Source: Tabrizicola caldifontis
Lineage (GTDB): Bacteria; Pseudomonadota; Alphaproteobacteria; Rhodobacterales; Rhodobacteraceae
Reading direction: 5' to 3'
DNA length: 64,000 nucleotides
Assembly: GCF_004762095.1 (NCBI RefSeq)
Contig: NZ_SIJH01000001.1
Location: forward strand, 62,001-126,000
The notes below the pieces were generated by a model that was not told the origin of the DNA, did no database searches, and saw only the letters and a program-made list of their open reading frames with translations. The translations under genes and the position numbers were made by a program. Shown here piece by piece: positions 1 to 8,625 of this stretch; position 1 is the first letter of the stretch, and the number at the start of each line of letters is the position of its first letter.

Positions 1-1234
1 TGCGGCTGTCCTTGGCCTTCGGATGCATCGAGACAAGCCCGCGATAGGTGTTCTGCGCCCGGCCCGCGCTGATGCCCTTGGACACGATGCGCGACTTCGT
101 GCGCTTGCCCAGATGCACCATCTTGGTTCCGGTATCGGCCTGCTGGGCGTTGTTGGCGATGGCGATGGAATAGAACTCGCCCTGGCTGTCATCGCCGCGC
201 AGGATGCACGAGGGGTATTTCCAGGTGATCGCCGATCCGGTTTCCACCTGTGTCCACATCACCTTGGCGCGGTCGCCGCGGCAATCGGCGCGCTTGGTGA
301 CGAAGTTGTAGATCCCGCCCCGGCCCTGCTCGTCGCCCGGATACCAGTTCTGGACGGTGGAATATTTCACCTCGGCATCCTTCAGGATCACGATCTCCAC
401 CACCGCCGCGTGCAGCTGATGCGTGTCACGCTTGGGCGCAGTGCAGCCTTCCAGATAACTGACGTAAGACCCCTCGTCTGCGATGATCAGCGTCCGTTCG
501 AACTGGCCGGTGTTTTCCGCGTTTATGCGGAAATAGGTCGAAAGTTCCATCGGGCAGCGCACGCCCTTGGGCACATAGACGAACGACCCGTCACTAAACA
601 CGGCGCTGTTCAGCGTGGCGAAGAAGTTGTCCGTCGGCGGCACGACGCTGCCCAGATACTGTTTCACCAGCTCGGGGTGTTCGCGCACGGCCTCGGAGAT
701 GGAACAGAAGATCACGCCGGCCTTCGCCAGTTCCGCCTTGAAGGTCGTGCCGACCGAGACCGAGTCGAACACGGCATCCACCGCCACCTTGCGCGGTTCA
801 TCCGCCCCTTCGACCCCGGCCAGAAGCATCTGTTCCTTCAGCGGAATCCCCAGCTTTGCGTAGGTGGCCAGAAGCTTCGGATCCACCTCGTCCAGGGACT
901 TGGGCTTCTGCGCCATGCTCTTGGGTTTGGCGTAGTAATACTGATCCTGATAGTCGATTTCCGGGTAATGCAGCATCGCCCAGCGGGGTTCTTCCATCTT
1001 GACCCAGCGCCGGTAGGCCGCCAGACGCCAGTCCAGCAGCCATTCGGGCTCGCCGTTCTTTTCGCTGATCAGGCGCACGATGTCCTCGTTCAGGCCCTTC
1101 GGCGCATATTCCGTCTCGATCTCGGTTTCCCAGCCGTACTTGTACTTGCCGGCCATCGCCTGGACGGTTTCGATCGTCTCGCGGTCCACCCCTTCACGGA
1201 TGTCCTGGGCGGCAGTTTCAACAATCGCGTTCAT
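1..1234 (-). CDS. sufB: SufB, Fe-S cluster scaffold subunit (3' end beyond window)
   Basis: Scaffold subunit of the cytosolic SufBCD complex on which Fe-S clusters are assembled before transfer to apoproteins. The frame opens at an ATG at 1234 ([10 protein letters not shown]) and runs off the left edge after about 411 codons, so the last part of a roughly 500-residue family protein is missing. Family blocks seen are [30 protein letters not shown] and [16 protein letters not shown], the last carrying a conserved Cys of the beta-helix core. It follows iscS after 15 bp on the same strand, so it is surely in the iscR operon. sufC, sufD and others presumably lie beyond the edge. The long plus-strand frame opposite is an antisense shadow. 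Confidence 0.97.
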   Translation of the reverse strand, partial: MNAIVETAAQDIREGVDRETIETVQAMAGKYKYGWETEIETEYAPKGLNEDIVRLISEKNGEPEWLLDWRLAAYRRWVKMEEPRWAMLHYPEIDYQDQYYYAKPKSMAQKPKSLDEVDPKLLATYAKLGIPLKEQMLLAGVEGADEPRKVAVDAVFDSVSVGTTFKAELAKAGVIFCSISEAVREHPELVKQYLGSVVPPTDNFFATLNSAVFSDGSFVYVPKGVRCPMELSTYFRINAENTGQFERTLIIADEGSYVSYLEGCTAPKRDTHQLHAAVVEIVILKDAEVKYSTVQNWYPGDEQGRGGIYNFVTKRADCRGDRAKVMWTQVETGSAITWKYPSCILRGDDSQGEFYSIAIANNAQQADTGTKMVHLGKRTKSRIVSKGISAGRAQNTYRGLVSMHPKAKDSR

Positions 1235-1249
1235 CGACCCGTCTCTCCC

Positions 1250-2293
1250 TCATGCGGCCCGCGCGCGGGCCTTGGCATAGCCGGCGGTCCAGGCTTTCGC
1301 GAACCGCCCCACGTCATCCTTCGTCACCCCCGGGCCGATCGAGACCCGGATCGCCTGCGCCGCCAGCGCCTCGTCAAGGCCCATCGCGGTCAGCACGCGG
1401 CTTGCGCGCACCTTGCCGCTGGAACAGGCCGATCCCGCCGAGACTGCGAAACCCGCCAGATCCATCGTCATGACCTGGGTCTCGCCCTTCCATCCGGGCG
1501 CGATCAGGCAAAGTGTGTTCGGCAGCCGGGGCGCGGCATTCCCGACAGAAATAGTCCCATTTCCTGCCGCCGACAACTCTGATTCTAGAATATTTCTAAT
1601 TTCGGCAACCTCGTCCCACAGTCCGTTTGCAAGGTCGCGCTGCGCAGCTTCGGCCGCGGCGGCAAAGCCCGCGATGCCGATCAGGTTCTCGGTTCCCGCA
1701 CGGCGGCCCATTTCCTGCCCGCCGCCTTTCAGGAGGGCCGGCACCTCGACCCCGTGTCGCACCACAAGGGCGCCGATTCCCTTCGGACCGCCCAGCTTGT
1801 GCGCCGAAACCAGGCCCATGTCGCAACCCAGCCAGTTGAAAGACAGGGGAATCTTTCCGAATGCCTGTGTGAGGTCGCTGACCGCAAGGCCGGGCGGCAG
1901 ATCCTGAAGCACCCCGGTCTCGCTGTTGGCAAATTGCAGTGCCGTGCGCCCCGCGTCGGCCACGGCCACCCGACCCTGCGCGTCCGTCGGCAGGCTGACA
2001 TCACACCAGGCGGCCACTGCGTCATGCTCGATCCCCGCACAAACCAGCCCGCGCCCGGCACATGCCAAGGCCGCGGCCTCGGTCGCCCCCGAGGTGAAAA
2101 CGATATCCGACCCGTCCGCCCCCAGCGCAGCCGCAATCTTCGCGCGGGCCCTTTCCATCAGCGCCTTGGCGGCCCGCCCCTCGGCGTGGACAGACGAGGG
2201 GTTGCCCACCACCTCCATCGCCGCGACCATCGCGGCCTTCGCCTCGGGCCGCAGCGGTGCGGTTGCATTCCAGTCAAGATAAAGTCTGGTCAC
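1250..2293 (-). CDS. iscS: Cysteine desulfurase, class V aminotransferase family (IscS/NifS-like)
   Basis: PLP enzyme that removes sulfur from cysteine as a persulfide for Fe-S cluster assembly. The 347-residue protein is shorter than the ~400-residue E. coli IscS but typical of the compact NifS-like forms next to alphaproteobacterial suf genes. Visible landmarks: FTSGATEA near residue 67, His90 in GIEHDAV, PLP lysine Lys166 in SAHKLGGPKG, RRAGTEN, and active-site Cys290 in SAGSACSSGKV. The start is a GTG at 2293, preceded on the minus strand by a GGAAGGA stretch about 8 bases upstream. It lies between iscR and sufB in one operon. The 84-bp gap to iscR holds one copy of the interspersed hairpin repeat. 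Confidence 0.93.
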   Translation of the reverse strand: MTRLYLDWNATAPLRPEAKAAMVAAMEVVGNPSSVHAEGRAAKALMERARAKIAAALGADGSDIVFTSGATEAAALACAGRGLVCAGIEHDAVAAWCDVSLPTDAQGRVAVADAGRTALQFANSETGVLQDLPPGLAVSDLTQAFGKIPLSFNWLGCDMGLVSAHKLGGPKGIGALVVRHGVEVPALLKGGGQEMGRRAGTENLIGIAGFAAAAEAAQRDLANGLWDEVAEIRNILESELSAAGNGTISVGNAAPRLPNTLCLIAPGWKGETQVMTMDLAGFAVSAGSACSSGKVRASRVLTAMGLDEALAAQAIRVSIGPGVTKDDVGRFAKAWTAGYAKARARAA

Positions 2294-2305
2294 GACCCGG
2301 TCCTT

Positions 2306-2354
2306 CCTCTCTGCCCAAATATCCCACGGGGGTCCGGGGGTGTGAAACCCCCGG
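2306..2354. repeat. Interspersed hairpin repeat, copy 1
   Basis: Box CTCTCTGCCCAAATATCCC at 2307-2325 followed by an 8-bp stem (CCGGGGGT 2334-2341, ACCCCCGG 2347-2354) with loop GTGAA. The same layout recurs near 52675 and 60301. This copy sits between iscR and iscS inside the operon. Confidence 0.75.
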
Positions 2355-2377
2355 CGGCCGCCACGGGCACAAGGGTC

Positions 2378-2851
2378 TCATTCCTCGTCCACCACGCGGA
2401 AAAGCGAGGGCACCGCAGGACAGGGCGTCAGGTCGTTGTTCACCACGTCAGACAGCCGCACCTGATGCAGGAAGACATAGACGTTCGCCGACAGGCTCTC
2501 CCACAGCCGGTTGGTCAACGATTGCGCCCGTGTACCCGAAACCGCCCCGCTGGCCCCTGCCCCGGTGTGCATGGCATCGACAGTTTCCTCGACCGCCTGC
2601 ATGACTTCCGAGATGCGGATCTGGTCGGGGCTTTTCGCCAGCTTGTAGCCGCCGCCGGGGCCACGCACCGCCTCGACCAGGCCTGCCCGACGCAGCTTGA
2701 CGAAAAGCTGCTCGAGATAGGCCAGCGATATGTCCTGCCGCTTCGAGATGGCGGCCAGCGACACCAGTTCATTGCCGCCAGACTGTGCCTCGACCAGCGC
2801 CAGGTCGGCAAGCGCGACCATGGCATAGCGTCCCTTGGTCGAAAGTTTCAT
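2378..2851 (-). CDS. iscR: Rrf2-family iron-sulfur regulator, IscR type
   Basis: Winged-helix regulator of the Fe-S assembly operon, first gene in front of iscS and sufB. N-terminal MKLSTKGRYAMVALADLAL and the HTH/wing blocks ISLAYLEQLFVKLRRAGLV and VRGPGGGYKLAK are classic Rrf2. The three clustered cysteines that bind [2Fe-2S] in E. coli IscR are absent: the region reads AMHTGAGASGAVSGTRAQ, and the only Cys of the 157-residue protein is Cys144 (LTPCPAVP). A single-Cys IscR that still binds a cluster has been described for Rhodobacter sphaeroides, so function is probably retained. I chose the ATG at 2851, with AGGAGG five bases upstream. An in-frame GTG at 2857 overlaps that ribosome-binding site. 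Confidence 0.92.
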   Translation of the reverse strand: MKLSTKGRYAMVALADLALVEAQSGGNELVSLAAISKRQDISLAYLEQLFVKLRRAGLVEAVRGPGGGYKLAKSPDQIRISEVMQAVEETVDAMHTGAGASGAVSGTRAQSLTNRLWESLSANVYVFLHQVRLSDVVNNDLTPCPAVPSLFRVVDEE

Positions 2852-2953
2852 CGCCACCTCCTGGCGCGAAAAATGCTGGTGCCAAGCCGATTGACGCCAC
2901 GCCTTGCGCGCATTACCTCAGTCCGGACCCGATGAACAGGCACCCAGGCGCCC

Positions 2954-2970
2954 TTTAGAACGGTTCTAAA
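2954..2970. promoter_or_regulatory. Irr box (ICE motif), iron-responsive operator
   Basis: The 17-mer TTTAGAACGGTTCTAAA is a perfect inverted repeat with centre CGG and matches the alphaproteobacterial Irr-box consensus TTTAGAA-N3-TTCTAAA exactly. It lies between iscR (minus) and the hydrolase gene (plus) and overlaps the predicted -10 of the iscR promoter. Confidence 0.85.
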
Positions 2971-2991
2971 TTAGTCGAGCGAAAGCGTCAA
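2963..2991 (-). promoter_or_regulatory. Predicted sigma-70 promoter of the iscR-iscS-suf operon
   Basis: On the minus strand, TTGACG (2991-2986) is followed after 17 bases by TAGAAC (2968-2963). The -10 lies inside the Irr box, so bound Irr would block it. This is a visual prediction only. Confidence 0.55.
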
Positions 2992-3023
2992 GAAACCGCG
3001 CGCTCCTGCATGAGAAGAGGCCC

Positions 3024-3683
3024 ATGCCCGAGGTAATATTCGCCGGCCCCGACGGTCGTCTGGAAGGCCGCTACCACCCGCAGAAAGACCGCGACGCACC
3101 CATCGCCATCGTTCTGCACCCGCACCCGGCCTATGGCGGCACGATGAACAACAAGGTGGTCTACAACCTGCACTACGCCTTCTACAACCTTGGCTTCACG
3201 GTGCTGCGATTCAATTTCCGCGGTGTCGGGCGCAGCCAGGGAGAGTATGACCAGGGCATTGGCGAGCTGTCGGATGCGGCCGCGGCGCTGGACTATCTGC
3301 AGTCGATGAACCAGAACGCCAAGCACTGCTGGGTCGCCGGCTTCAGCTTCGGCGCGTGGATCGGCATGCAGCTGCTGATGCGCCGGCCCGAGATCACCGG
3401 CTTCGTCTCGGTCGCGCCTCCTGCGAACCTGTACGACTTCTCGTTCCTTGCGCCCTGCCCCTCTTCGGGCCTGATCATCAATGGCACCGCCGACAAGGTT
3501 GCCCCACCCAAGGACATCCGCGCGCTGGTGTCCAAGCTGCACGAGCAGAAGGGGATCACCATCACCCATGCCGAGATCGAGGGGGCGGATCACTTCTTCA
3601 AGGACGAAGAAGCCCACATGAAGCCGATGATCGACACGGTGACCGAATATGTCCGCCGGCGGATGACCGAGGTGACGCGCTAG
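3024..3683 (+). CDS. Alpha/beta hydrolase, YdeN/DLH-like fold, function unknown
   Basis: Cytosolic serine hydrolase of 219 residues with a full catalytic triad: nucleophile Ser108 in GFSFGAW, an Asp in NGTADKVAPP and a His in EGADHFF. HPHPAYGGTMNN near residue 33 forms the oxyanion region typical of this subfamily, and FNFRGVGRSQG follows. The substrate cannot be told from sequence. It is transcribed away from iscR across a 172-bp gap containing the Irr box and is followed one base later by a small conserved gene and an HD hydrolase gene, suggesting a three-gene operon. A homologue in this place beside suf genes is common in Rhodobacteraceae. Confidence 0.88.
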   Translation: MPEVIFAGPDGRLEGRYHPQKDRDAPIAIVLHPHPAYGGTMNNKVVYNLHYAFYNLGFTVLRFNFRGVGRSQGEYDQGIGELSDAAAALDYLQSMNQNAKHCWVAGFSFGAWIGMQLLMRRPEITGFVSVAPPANLYDFSFLAPCPSSGLIINGTADKVAPPKDIRALVSKLHEQKGITITHAEIEGADHFFKDEEAHMKPMIDTVTEYVRRRMTEVTR

Positions 3684-3684
3684 C

Positions 3685-3954
3685 ATGACCAAGCTTCAGG
3701 ATCTTGCCGACAAGCTGGCCGAAGACGTCCTGGCCGCCGAGGCCGAGCTTGGGGACGACCGGTTCTACGAAAAGATCGCCAAGGTGCTGATGGCCGCCTC
3801 GCCCACGTTTCAGGAGGCCTTCATGACCTCGATCCGCGTTCGCCTGGCCGAGAGACGGGGCCGGGAATTCCTGAACCAGGCCCTCGCGGCAAGGCGCGGA
3901 GAGGTCGAGGAAGAACCCGTCGCCCCGGTTGATTTCGGTGGCATGGGCCATTGA
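3685..3954 (+). CDS. Small conserved protein, function unknown
   Basis: An 89-residue, mostly helical, charged protein without signal peptide or membrane segment. The core reads LADKLAEDVLAAEAELGDDRFY then PTFQEAFMTSIRVRL, followed by a polar tail EEEPVAPVDFGGMGH. I do not recognise a characterised family. The ATG lies one base after the hydrolase stop, and its TGA overlaps the TTG start of the HD gene (TTGA), so translation of the three genes is probably coupled. Confidence 0.75.
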   Translation: MTKLQDLADKLAEDVLAAEAELGDDRFYEKIAKVLMAASPTFQEAFMTSIRVRLAERRGREFLNQALAARRGEVEEEPVAPVDFGGMGH

Positions 3955-4535
3955 CGCAGCGGCTTGAGCAGCAGTTCGCCTTTCTGAACGAGGCCGACCG
4001 GCTGAAACACGTCATGCGCGCCACCACGCTGGTCGATGGCTCGCGTCCCGAGAATTCCGCAGAACATTCCTGGCATCTTGCGCTTTATGCGCTGGTCCTG
4101 GCCGATCAGGCCGGGCCGGGCGTGTCGGTCGACCGGGTCATCCGGATGCTGCTCATCCACGATCTGGTCGAGATCGACGTGGGCGACGTACCAATCCATG
4201 CCCAGAACGGTCAGGCCCATGCCAGCCCGCAGACACAGGCGGCCGAGGCAAAGGCTGCCGAGCGGATCTTCGGGCTGCTTCCCGACGACCTGGCGACCGC
4301 CCTTCGCAGCCTGTGGGAAGAATTCGAAGCCGCCGAAACCCCGGACGCCCGCTTTGCCAAAAGTCTCGACCGCGTGCAGCCGGTGATGGCGAATCTGATG
4401 TCGGGCGGTGGCACCTGGGCGACCTACAACGTCACCTACGACCAGCTGGAAACACGGGTCGGCAGCAAGATCGCAAAAGGAGCACCCGGCCTTTGGGAAT
4501 GGGTGAAGGCGAAGGCGCGTCCCTGGTTCACCTGA
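3951..4535 (+). CDS. HD-domain hydrolase (YfbR/YGK1-like nucleotidase family)
   Basis: Metal-dependent phosphohydrolase of 194 residues. The HD signature is laid out as ENSAEHSWHLAL (His) near residue 37 and LLIHDLVEIDVGD (His-Asp) near 67, with a later Asp in KSLDRVQPV. Relatives include 5'-deoxynucleotidases acting on nucleoside monophosphates, but the exact substrate is unproven here. The start is a TTG at 3951 overlapping the previous stop. No ATG or GTG lies upstream in frame, and the next internal Met would cut off conserved sequence. Third gene of the operon with the hydrolase and the 89-residue protein. Confidence 0.85.
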   Translation: MTQRLEQQFAFLNEADRLKHVMRATTLVDGSRPENSAEHSWHLALYALVLADQAGPGVSVDRVIRMLLIHDLVEIDVGDVPIHAQNGQAHASPQTQAAEAKAAERIFGLLPDDLATALRSLWEEFEAAETPDARFAKSLDRVQPVMANLMSGGGTWATYNVTYDQLETRVGSKIAKGAPGLWEWVKAKARPWFT

Positions 4536-4604
4536 CCGATCAAGGAGACGGCAGCCATTCGTCGGCCACCGTTCCGGCGAGGGCGGCAGGCACCCGCGAC
4601 AAAT

Positions 4605-4624
4605 CGGTATACAATCGCATACCG
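4605..4624. promoter_or_regulatory. Inverted repeat upstream of icd, possible operator
   Basis: CGGTAT and ATACCG are separated by 8 bases in the 150-bp gap before icd. The arms are perfect and the left one overlaps a -10-like TATACA. It resembles GntR-type operators, but no regulator can be named. Confidence 0.35.
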
Positions 4625-4685
4625 CCCTTCCCATGCGTCCGATTTTCCGCTATGCAGCGCGCAACCGAATCCACAGGAGGTCCCG

Positions 4686-5900
4686 ATGTCGAAGATCAAG
4701 GTTGAAAACCCCGTCGTCGAGCTCGACGGCGACGAGATGACCCGGATCATCTGGGATTTCATCAAGAAGAAGCTGATCCTGCCCTATCTCGACATCGACC
4801 TGAAATACTATGATCTGGGGATCATGGAACGTGACCGGACGAATGACCAGGTCACCGTCGATGCCGCCCATGCGATCCTCAAGTACGGGGTGGGGGTCAA
4901 ATGCGCGACGATCACGCCGGACGAGGCGCGGGTCCAGGAGTTCGGCCTGAAACAGATGTGGAAGTCGCCGAACGGCACGATCCGCAACATCCTGGGCGGC
5001 GTCATCTTCCGCGAGCCGATCATCTGCCGGAATGTTCCGCGTCTCGTGCCCGGATGGACCAAGCCCATCGTTGTCGGACGCCACGCCTTCGGCGATCAGT
5101 ATCGCGCGACCGACTTCCGCTTCCCTGGCCCCGGCAAGCTGACCCTGAAATTCGTGGGCCAGGATGGCGAGGTGATCGAGCGCGAGGTCTTCGATGCCCC
5201 CGGCGCCGGGGTGGTCATGGGGATGTATAACCTTGACCAGTCGATCATCGACTTCGCCCGTTCATCGTTCAACTACGGCCTGATGAAGGGCTGGCCGGTC
5301 TACCTGTCCACAAAGAACACGATCCTCAAGGCCTATGACGGGCGGTTCAAGGATCTGTTCCAGAAGGTTTACGAGGAAGAGTTCGAGGACCGGTTCAAGG
5401 CCGCAGGCATCCACTATGAACATCGGCTGATCGACGACATGGTGGCCAGCGCGCTGAAGTGGTCGGGCGGCTATGTGTGGGCCTGCAAGAATTATGACGG
5501 CGACGTGCAGTCCGACACCGTTGCGCAGGGCTTCGGCAGCCTTGGCCTGATGACCAGCGTCCTGATGACGCCCGACGGCAAGGTGGTCGAGGCAGAGGCA
5601 GCCCACGGCACCGTCACCCGCCACTACCGCGAACACCAGAAGGGCCGCGAGACCTCGACCAACTCCATTGCCTCGGTCTTCGCCTGGACCGGCGGGCTGA
5701 AGCACCGCGCCAAGCTGGATGGCAACGATGCCTTGATGAACTTTGCCACCACGCTGGAAAAGGTGACCGTGCAGACGGTCGAGGACGGCTATATGACGAA
5801 GGACCTGGCGCTTCTGGTCGGACCCGACCAGAAATGGCTGACCACCATGGGTTATCTGGAAAAGGTGGACGAATACCTGAACAAGGCGCTGAAGGGCTGA
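4686..5900 (+). CDS. icd: Isocitrate dehydrogenase, NADP-dependent
   Basis: TCA-cycle enzyme converting isocitrate to 2-oxoglutarate with NADPH formation. The 404-residue protein is the homodimeric, eukaryote-like type II form rather than the E. coli type: [18 protein letters not shown] at the N-terminus, [13 protein letters not shown] with the substrate-binding Ser, [20 protein letters not shown] with the metal Asp, [13 protein letters not shown], and [16 protein letters not shown] as the NADP region. AGGAGG lies just upstream of the ATG at 4686. It stands alone, and an inverted repeat at 4605-4624 may mark regulation. Confidence 0.98.
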   Translation: MSKIKVENPVVELDGDEMTRIIWDFIKKKLILPYLDIDLKYYDLGIMERDRTNDQVTVDAAHAILKYGVGVKCATITPDEARVQEFGLKQMWKSPNGTIRNILGGVIFREPIICRNVPRLVPGWTKPIVVGRHAFGDQYRATDFRFPGPGKLTLKFVGQDGEVIEREVFDAPGAGVVMGMYNLDQSIIDFARSSFNYGLMKGWPVYLSTKNTILKAYDGRFKDLFQKVYEEEFEDRFKAAGIHYEHRLIDDMVASALKWSGGYVWACKNYDGDVQSDTVAQGFGSLGLMTSVLMTPDGKVVEAEAAHGTVTRHYREHQKGRETSTNSIASVFAWTGGLKHRAKLDGNDALMNFATTLEKVTVQTVEDGYMTKDLALLVGPDQKWLTTMGYLEKVDEYLNKALKG

Positions 5901-5918
5901 AACCTGTTGCTGGCGTAG

Positions 5919-5936
5919 GGTGCGCTGCCGCGCACC
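5919..5936. other. Hairpin downstream of icd
   Basis: GGTGCG and CGCACC with a 6-base loop, 19 bp after the icd stop. There is no T-run, so it may stabilise the mRNA end rather than act as an intrinsic terminator. Confidence 0.35.
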
Positions 5937-6069
5937 GCATGCCCGCCACGACGACACCGGGGCCGGAGGCCAACCTCTGGCCCTTCTTCGTGCGCCCGAC
6001 AAATTAGGTCAGCATTATTGACTTTCATCACGCCTTGCGCCACATCGGATCCACGACAAGGACTCCGCC

Positions 6070-6693
6070 ATGCCCGACCGGCCTGACCAGATCGCCGACC
6101 GCCCGCGCCACAGCGCGGCAGATGACGCACAGGGCATTGCCTTCGGCGTCACCATGGCCGCGCTGGGGATGCACATCCTGACCCATATGGGCTTTGTCAC
6201 CGGCCAGACCACCGGCCTTGCGGTACTGATCGCGCACTGGACCGGCCTTCCTTTCCCGCCGGTCTATTTCGCGGTCACCCTGCCCTTCCTCGGAATCGCC
6301 TGGCGGCGGATGGGCGCGGCCTTTGCGATCAAGACGCTGGTGACGACCGCGGCGCTTTCGGCTCTGGTGGCTCTCCTGCCAGGCTGGGTCGAGTTGGGCC
6401 GGATCGAGCCTGCGGTGGCCGCCATCCTCTTCGGCCTGCTCTTCGGCATCGCGGCGCTGGCGGCGATCCGGCATGGCGGCAGCTTCGGCGGACTTTCGGT
6501 CCTTTGGATCGAGCTGCAGGACCGCACCGGCTTTCCGGCAGGCCATGCGCAACTTCTGTCGGACGCGGCGATCTTTGGCCTGGCCGCGCTGATTCTGCCC
6601 TTCGACACGCTCGCCTACAGCTTCCTTGGCGCTGCGGTCTTTTCGCTGTTCCTCGCCGTGAACCACCGGCGCGACCGCTATATCGCGGCGTAA
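6070..6693 (+). CDS. YitT-family integral membrane protein
   Basis: A 207-residue inner-membrane protein with about five hydrophobic segments (residues ~22-45, 50-70, 80-103, 110-135 and 165-195). The glycine-rich repeats THMGFVTGQTTGLAVL and HGGSFGGLSVL are typical of the YitT/DUF161 fold. Family members have been suspected to be transporters, without a settled substrate. It is preceded by AGGACTCCGCC close to the ATG at 6070 and followed by typA after 72 bp. No operon partner is evident. Confidence 0.75.
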   Translation: MPDRPDQIADRPRHSAADDAQGIAFGVTMAALGMHILTHMGFVTGQTTGLAVLIAHWTGLPFPPVYFAVTLPFLGIAWRRMGAAFAIKTLVTTAALSALVALLPGWVELGRIEPAVAAILFGLLFGIAALAAIRHGGSFGGLSVLWIELQDRTGFPAGHAQLLSDAAIFGLAALILPFDTLAYSFLGAAVFSLFLAVNHRRDRYIAA

Positions 6694-6765
6694 GGTTCCT
6701 CTGGCCTTTCCGGGCGGCCTGCGCTATCGCCGCCCCAAACCGCAAGAACGAAAGTGATTTCTTCG

Positions 6766-8583
6766 ATGGAGCTTCGCAACATCGCCATCATCGCGCATGT
6801 CGATCATGGCAAGACCACGCTGGTGGACGAGCTGCTGAAACAGTCCGGCGCCTTCCGCGACAATCAGGCCGTCACCGAAAGGGCGATGGATTCCAACGAC
6901 ATCGAACGAGAACGCGGCATCACCATCCTGGCGAAATGCACCAGTGTCGAATGGCAGGGCACCCGGATCAACATCGTCGACACCCCCGGCCACGCCGATT
7001 TCGGCGGCGAGGTGGAGCGGATCCTCAGCATGGTGGATGGCGTCTGCCTCCTGGTCGACGCCGCCGAAGGCCCGATGCCGCAGACCAAGTTCGTGCTGAC
7101 CAAGGCGCTGGCCCTTGGCCTGCGCCCGATCGTGGTGCTGAACAAGGTGGACAAGCCCGATGCCGAACCCGACCGCGCGCTGAACGAGGTGTTCGACCTT
7201 TTCGCCAATCTCGGCGCGACCGACGAGCAGCTGGATTTCCCGCATGTCTATGCCTCGGGCCGGTCGGGCTGGGCGGATCTGGAACTGGACGGGCCGCGCA
7301 AGGATCTCTCGGCGCTCTTCGACCTGATCGTGCGCCATGTGCCGGCGCCGAAGCAGCTGGCACGGCAGGACGAACCCTTCTCGATGCTGGCGACCACGCT
7401 GTCGGCCGACCCCTACCTGGGCCGCATCCTGACCGGCCGGGTGGAATCGGGCCGGATCAGCACCGGCGCGACGCTGAAGGCCCTGTCGCGCATCGGCGAG
7501 CGGCTGGAGCAGTTCCGCGTGACCAAGATCCTCGCCTTCCGCGGCCTGTCGCAGCAGCCGATCGACGAGGCGGTAGCGGGCGACATCGTGACGCTTGCGG
7601 GGATGACCAAGGCCACCGTGGCCGACACGCTTTGCGCGCTGGAGGTGGACACCCCACTTCCCGCCCAGCCCATCGACCCACCGACGATCACCGTGACCTT
7701 CGGCATCAACGACAGCCCGCTTGCGGGCCGCGACGGAACCAAGGTGCAGTCCCGCGTCATCCGCGACCGGCTGATGAAGGAGGCCGAACAGAACGTCGCA
7801 ATCAAGGTCGCCGACACGCCCGGCGGCGAGGCCTTCGAGGTCTCCGGCCGGGGCGAACTGCAGATGGGCGTCCTGATCGAGAACATGCGGCGCGAGGGGT
7901 TCGAACTGTCGATCTCGCGCCCGCGCGTGATCATGCGCGACATCGACGGCGTCCGGCACGAGCCGATCGAGGAAGTCATCATCGACGTGGACGACGAATA
8001 CACCGGCGCCGTGATCGACAAGCTGACGGGTGAACGCAGGGGCGACCTGGTCGAGATGAAGCCCGCCGGCACTGGCAAGACGCGGATCGTGGCGCATGTG
8101 CCCTCGCGCGGGCTGATCGGCTATCAGGGTCAGTTCCTGACCGACACGCGCGGCACGGGCGTGCTGAACCGCATCTTCCACGGCTGGGCGCCGCACAAGG
8201 GCCCGATCCAGGGCCGCCGGCAGGGCGTGCTGATTTCCACCGAGAATGGCGTCTCGGTTGCCTATGCGCTGTGGAACCTGGAAGAGCGCGGCCGCCTGTT
8301 CATCGGGCCGCAGGAACAGGTCTACGTCGGCATGATCATCGGTGAACACAGCCGCGACAACGACCTTGAGGTAAACCCCCTGAAGGGCAAGAAGCTGACC
8401 AACATCCGCGCCTCGGGCTCGGACGAAGCGGTGCGGCTGACCCCGCACGTGAAGATGAGCCTGGAAGAGGCTATCGCCTATATCGACGATGACGAACTGG
8501 TGGAAGTCACGCCCAAGATCATCCGCCTGCGCAAGCGCCTGCTGGACCCAAACGAACGCAAGAGGGCTTCACGCAAGGATTGA
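6766..8583 (+). CDS. typA: Ribosome-associated translational GTPase TypA/BipA
   Basis: EF-G-like GTPase that binds the 70S ribosome and supports 50S assembly and stress adaptation. The 605-residue protein has G1 AHVDHGKTT, switch [11 protein letters not shown]3 [10 protein letters not shown] and G4 NKVDKPDA, then domains II, III, V and the TypA-specific C-terminal domain ([18 protein letters not shown]). The ATG at 6766 ([11 protein letters not shown]) fits the family N-terminus better than an in-frame GTG at 6754. It is convergent with the glutamine amidotransferase gene. Confidence 0.97.
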   Translation: MELRNIAIIAHVDHGKTTLVDELLKQSGAFRDNQAVTERAMDSNDIERERGITILAKCTSVEWQGTRINIVDTPGHADFGGEVERILSMVDGVCLLVDAAEGPMPQTKFVLTKALALGLRPIVVLNKVDKPDAEPDRALNEVFDLFANLGATDEQLDFPHVYASGRSGWADLELDGPRKDLSALFDLIVRHVPAPKQLARQDEPFSMLATTLSADPYLGRILTGRVESGRISTGATLKALSRIGERLEQFRVTKILAFRGLSQQPIDEAVAGDIVTLAGMTKATVADTLCALEVDTPLPAQPIDPPTITVTFGINDSPLAGRDGTKVQSRVIRDRLMKEAEQNVAIKVADTPGGEAFEVSGRGELQMGVLIENMRREGFELSISRPRVIMRDIDGVRHEPIEEVIIDVDDEYTGAVIDKLTGERRGDLVEMKPAGTGKTRIVAHVPSRGLIGYQGQFLTDTRGTGVLNRIFHGWAPHKGPIQGRRQGVLISTENGVSVAYALWNLEERGRLFIGPQEQVYVGMIIGEHSRDNDLEVNPLKGKKLTNIRASGSDEAVRLTPHVKMSLEEAIAYIDDDELVEVTPKIIRLRKRLLDPNERKRASRKD

Positions 8584-8588
8584 GGCCC

Positions 8589-8608
8589 GGCATCGGGCGG
8601 GCGATGCC
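8589..8608. terminator. Hairpin between convergent typA and amidotransferase genes
   Basis: GGCATCG (8589-8595) pairs with CGATGCC (8602-8608) across a 6-base loop, 6 bp after the typA stop. It is placed as a shared terminator but lacks a T-run. Confidence 0.4.
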
Positions 8609-8625
8609 GCACCCGCCCACCCTGC

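Noticed and set aside
23-1582. 519-codon plus-strand frame
   Set aside because: Antisense to sufB and iscS, whose protein families are unmistakable. Such frames are common in GC-rich DNA.
6724-8448. 574-codon minus-strand frame
   Set aside because: Antisense to typA, which is clearly the gene.
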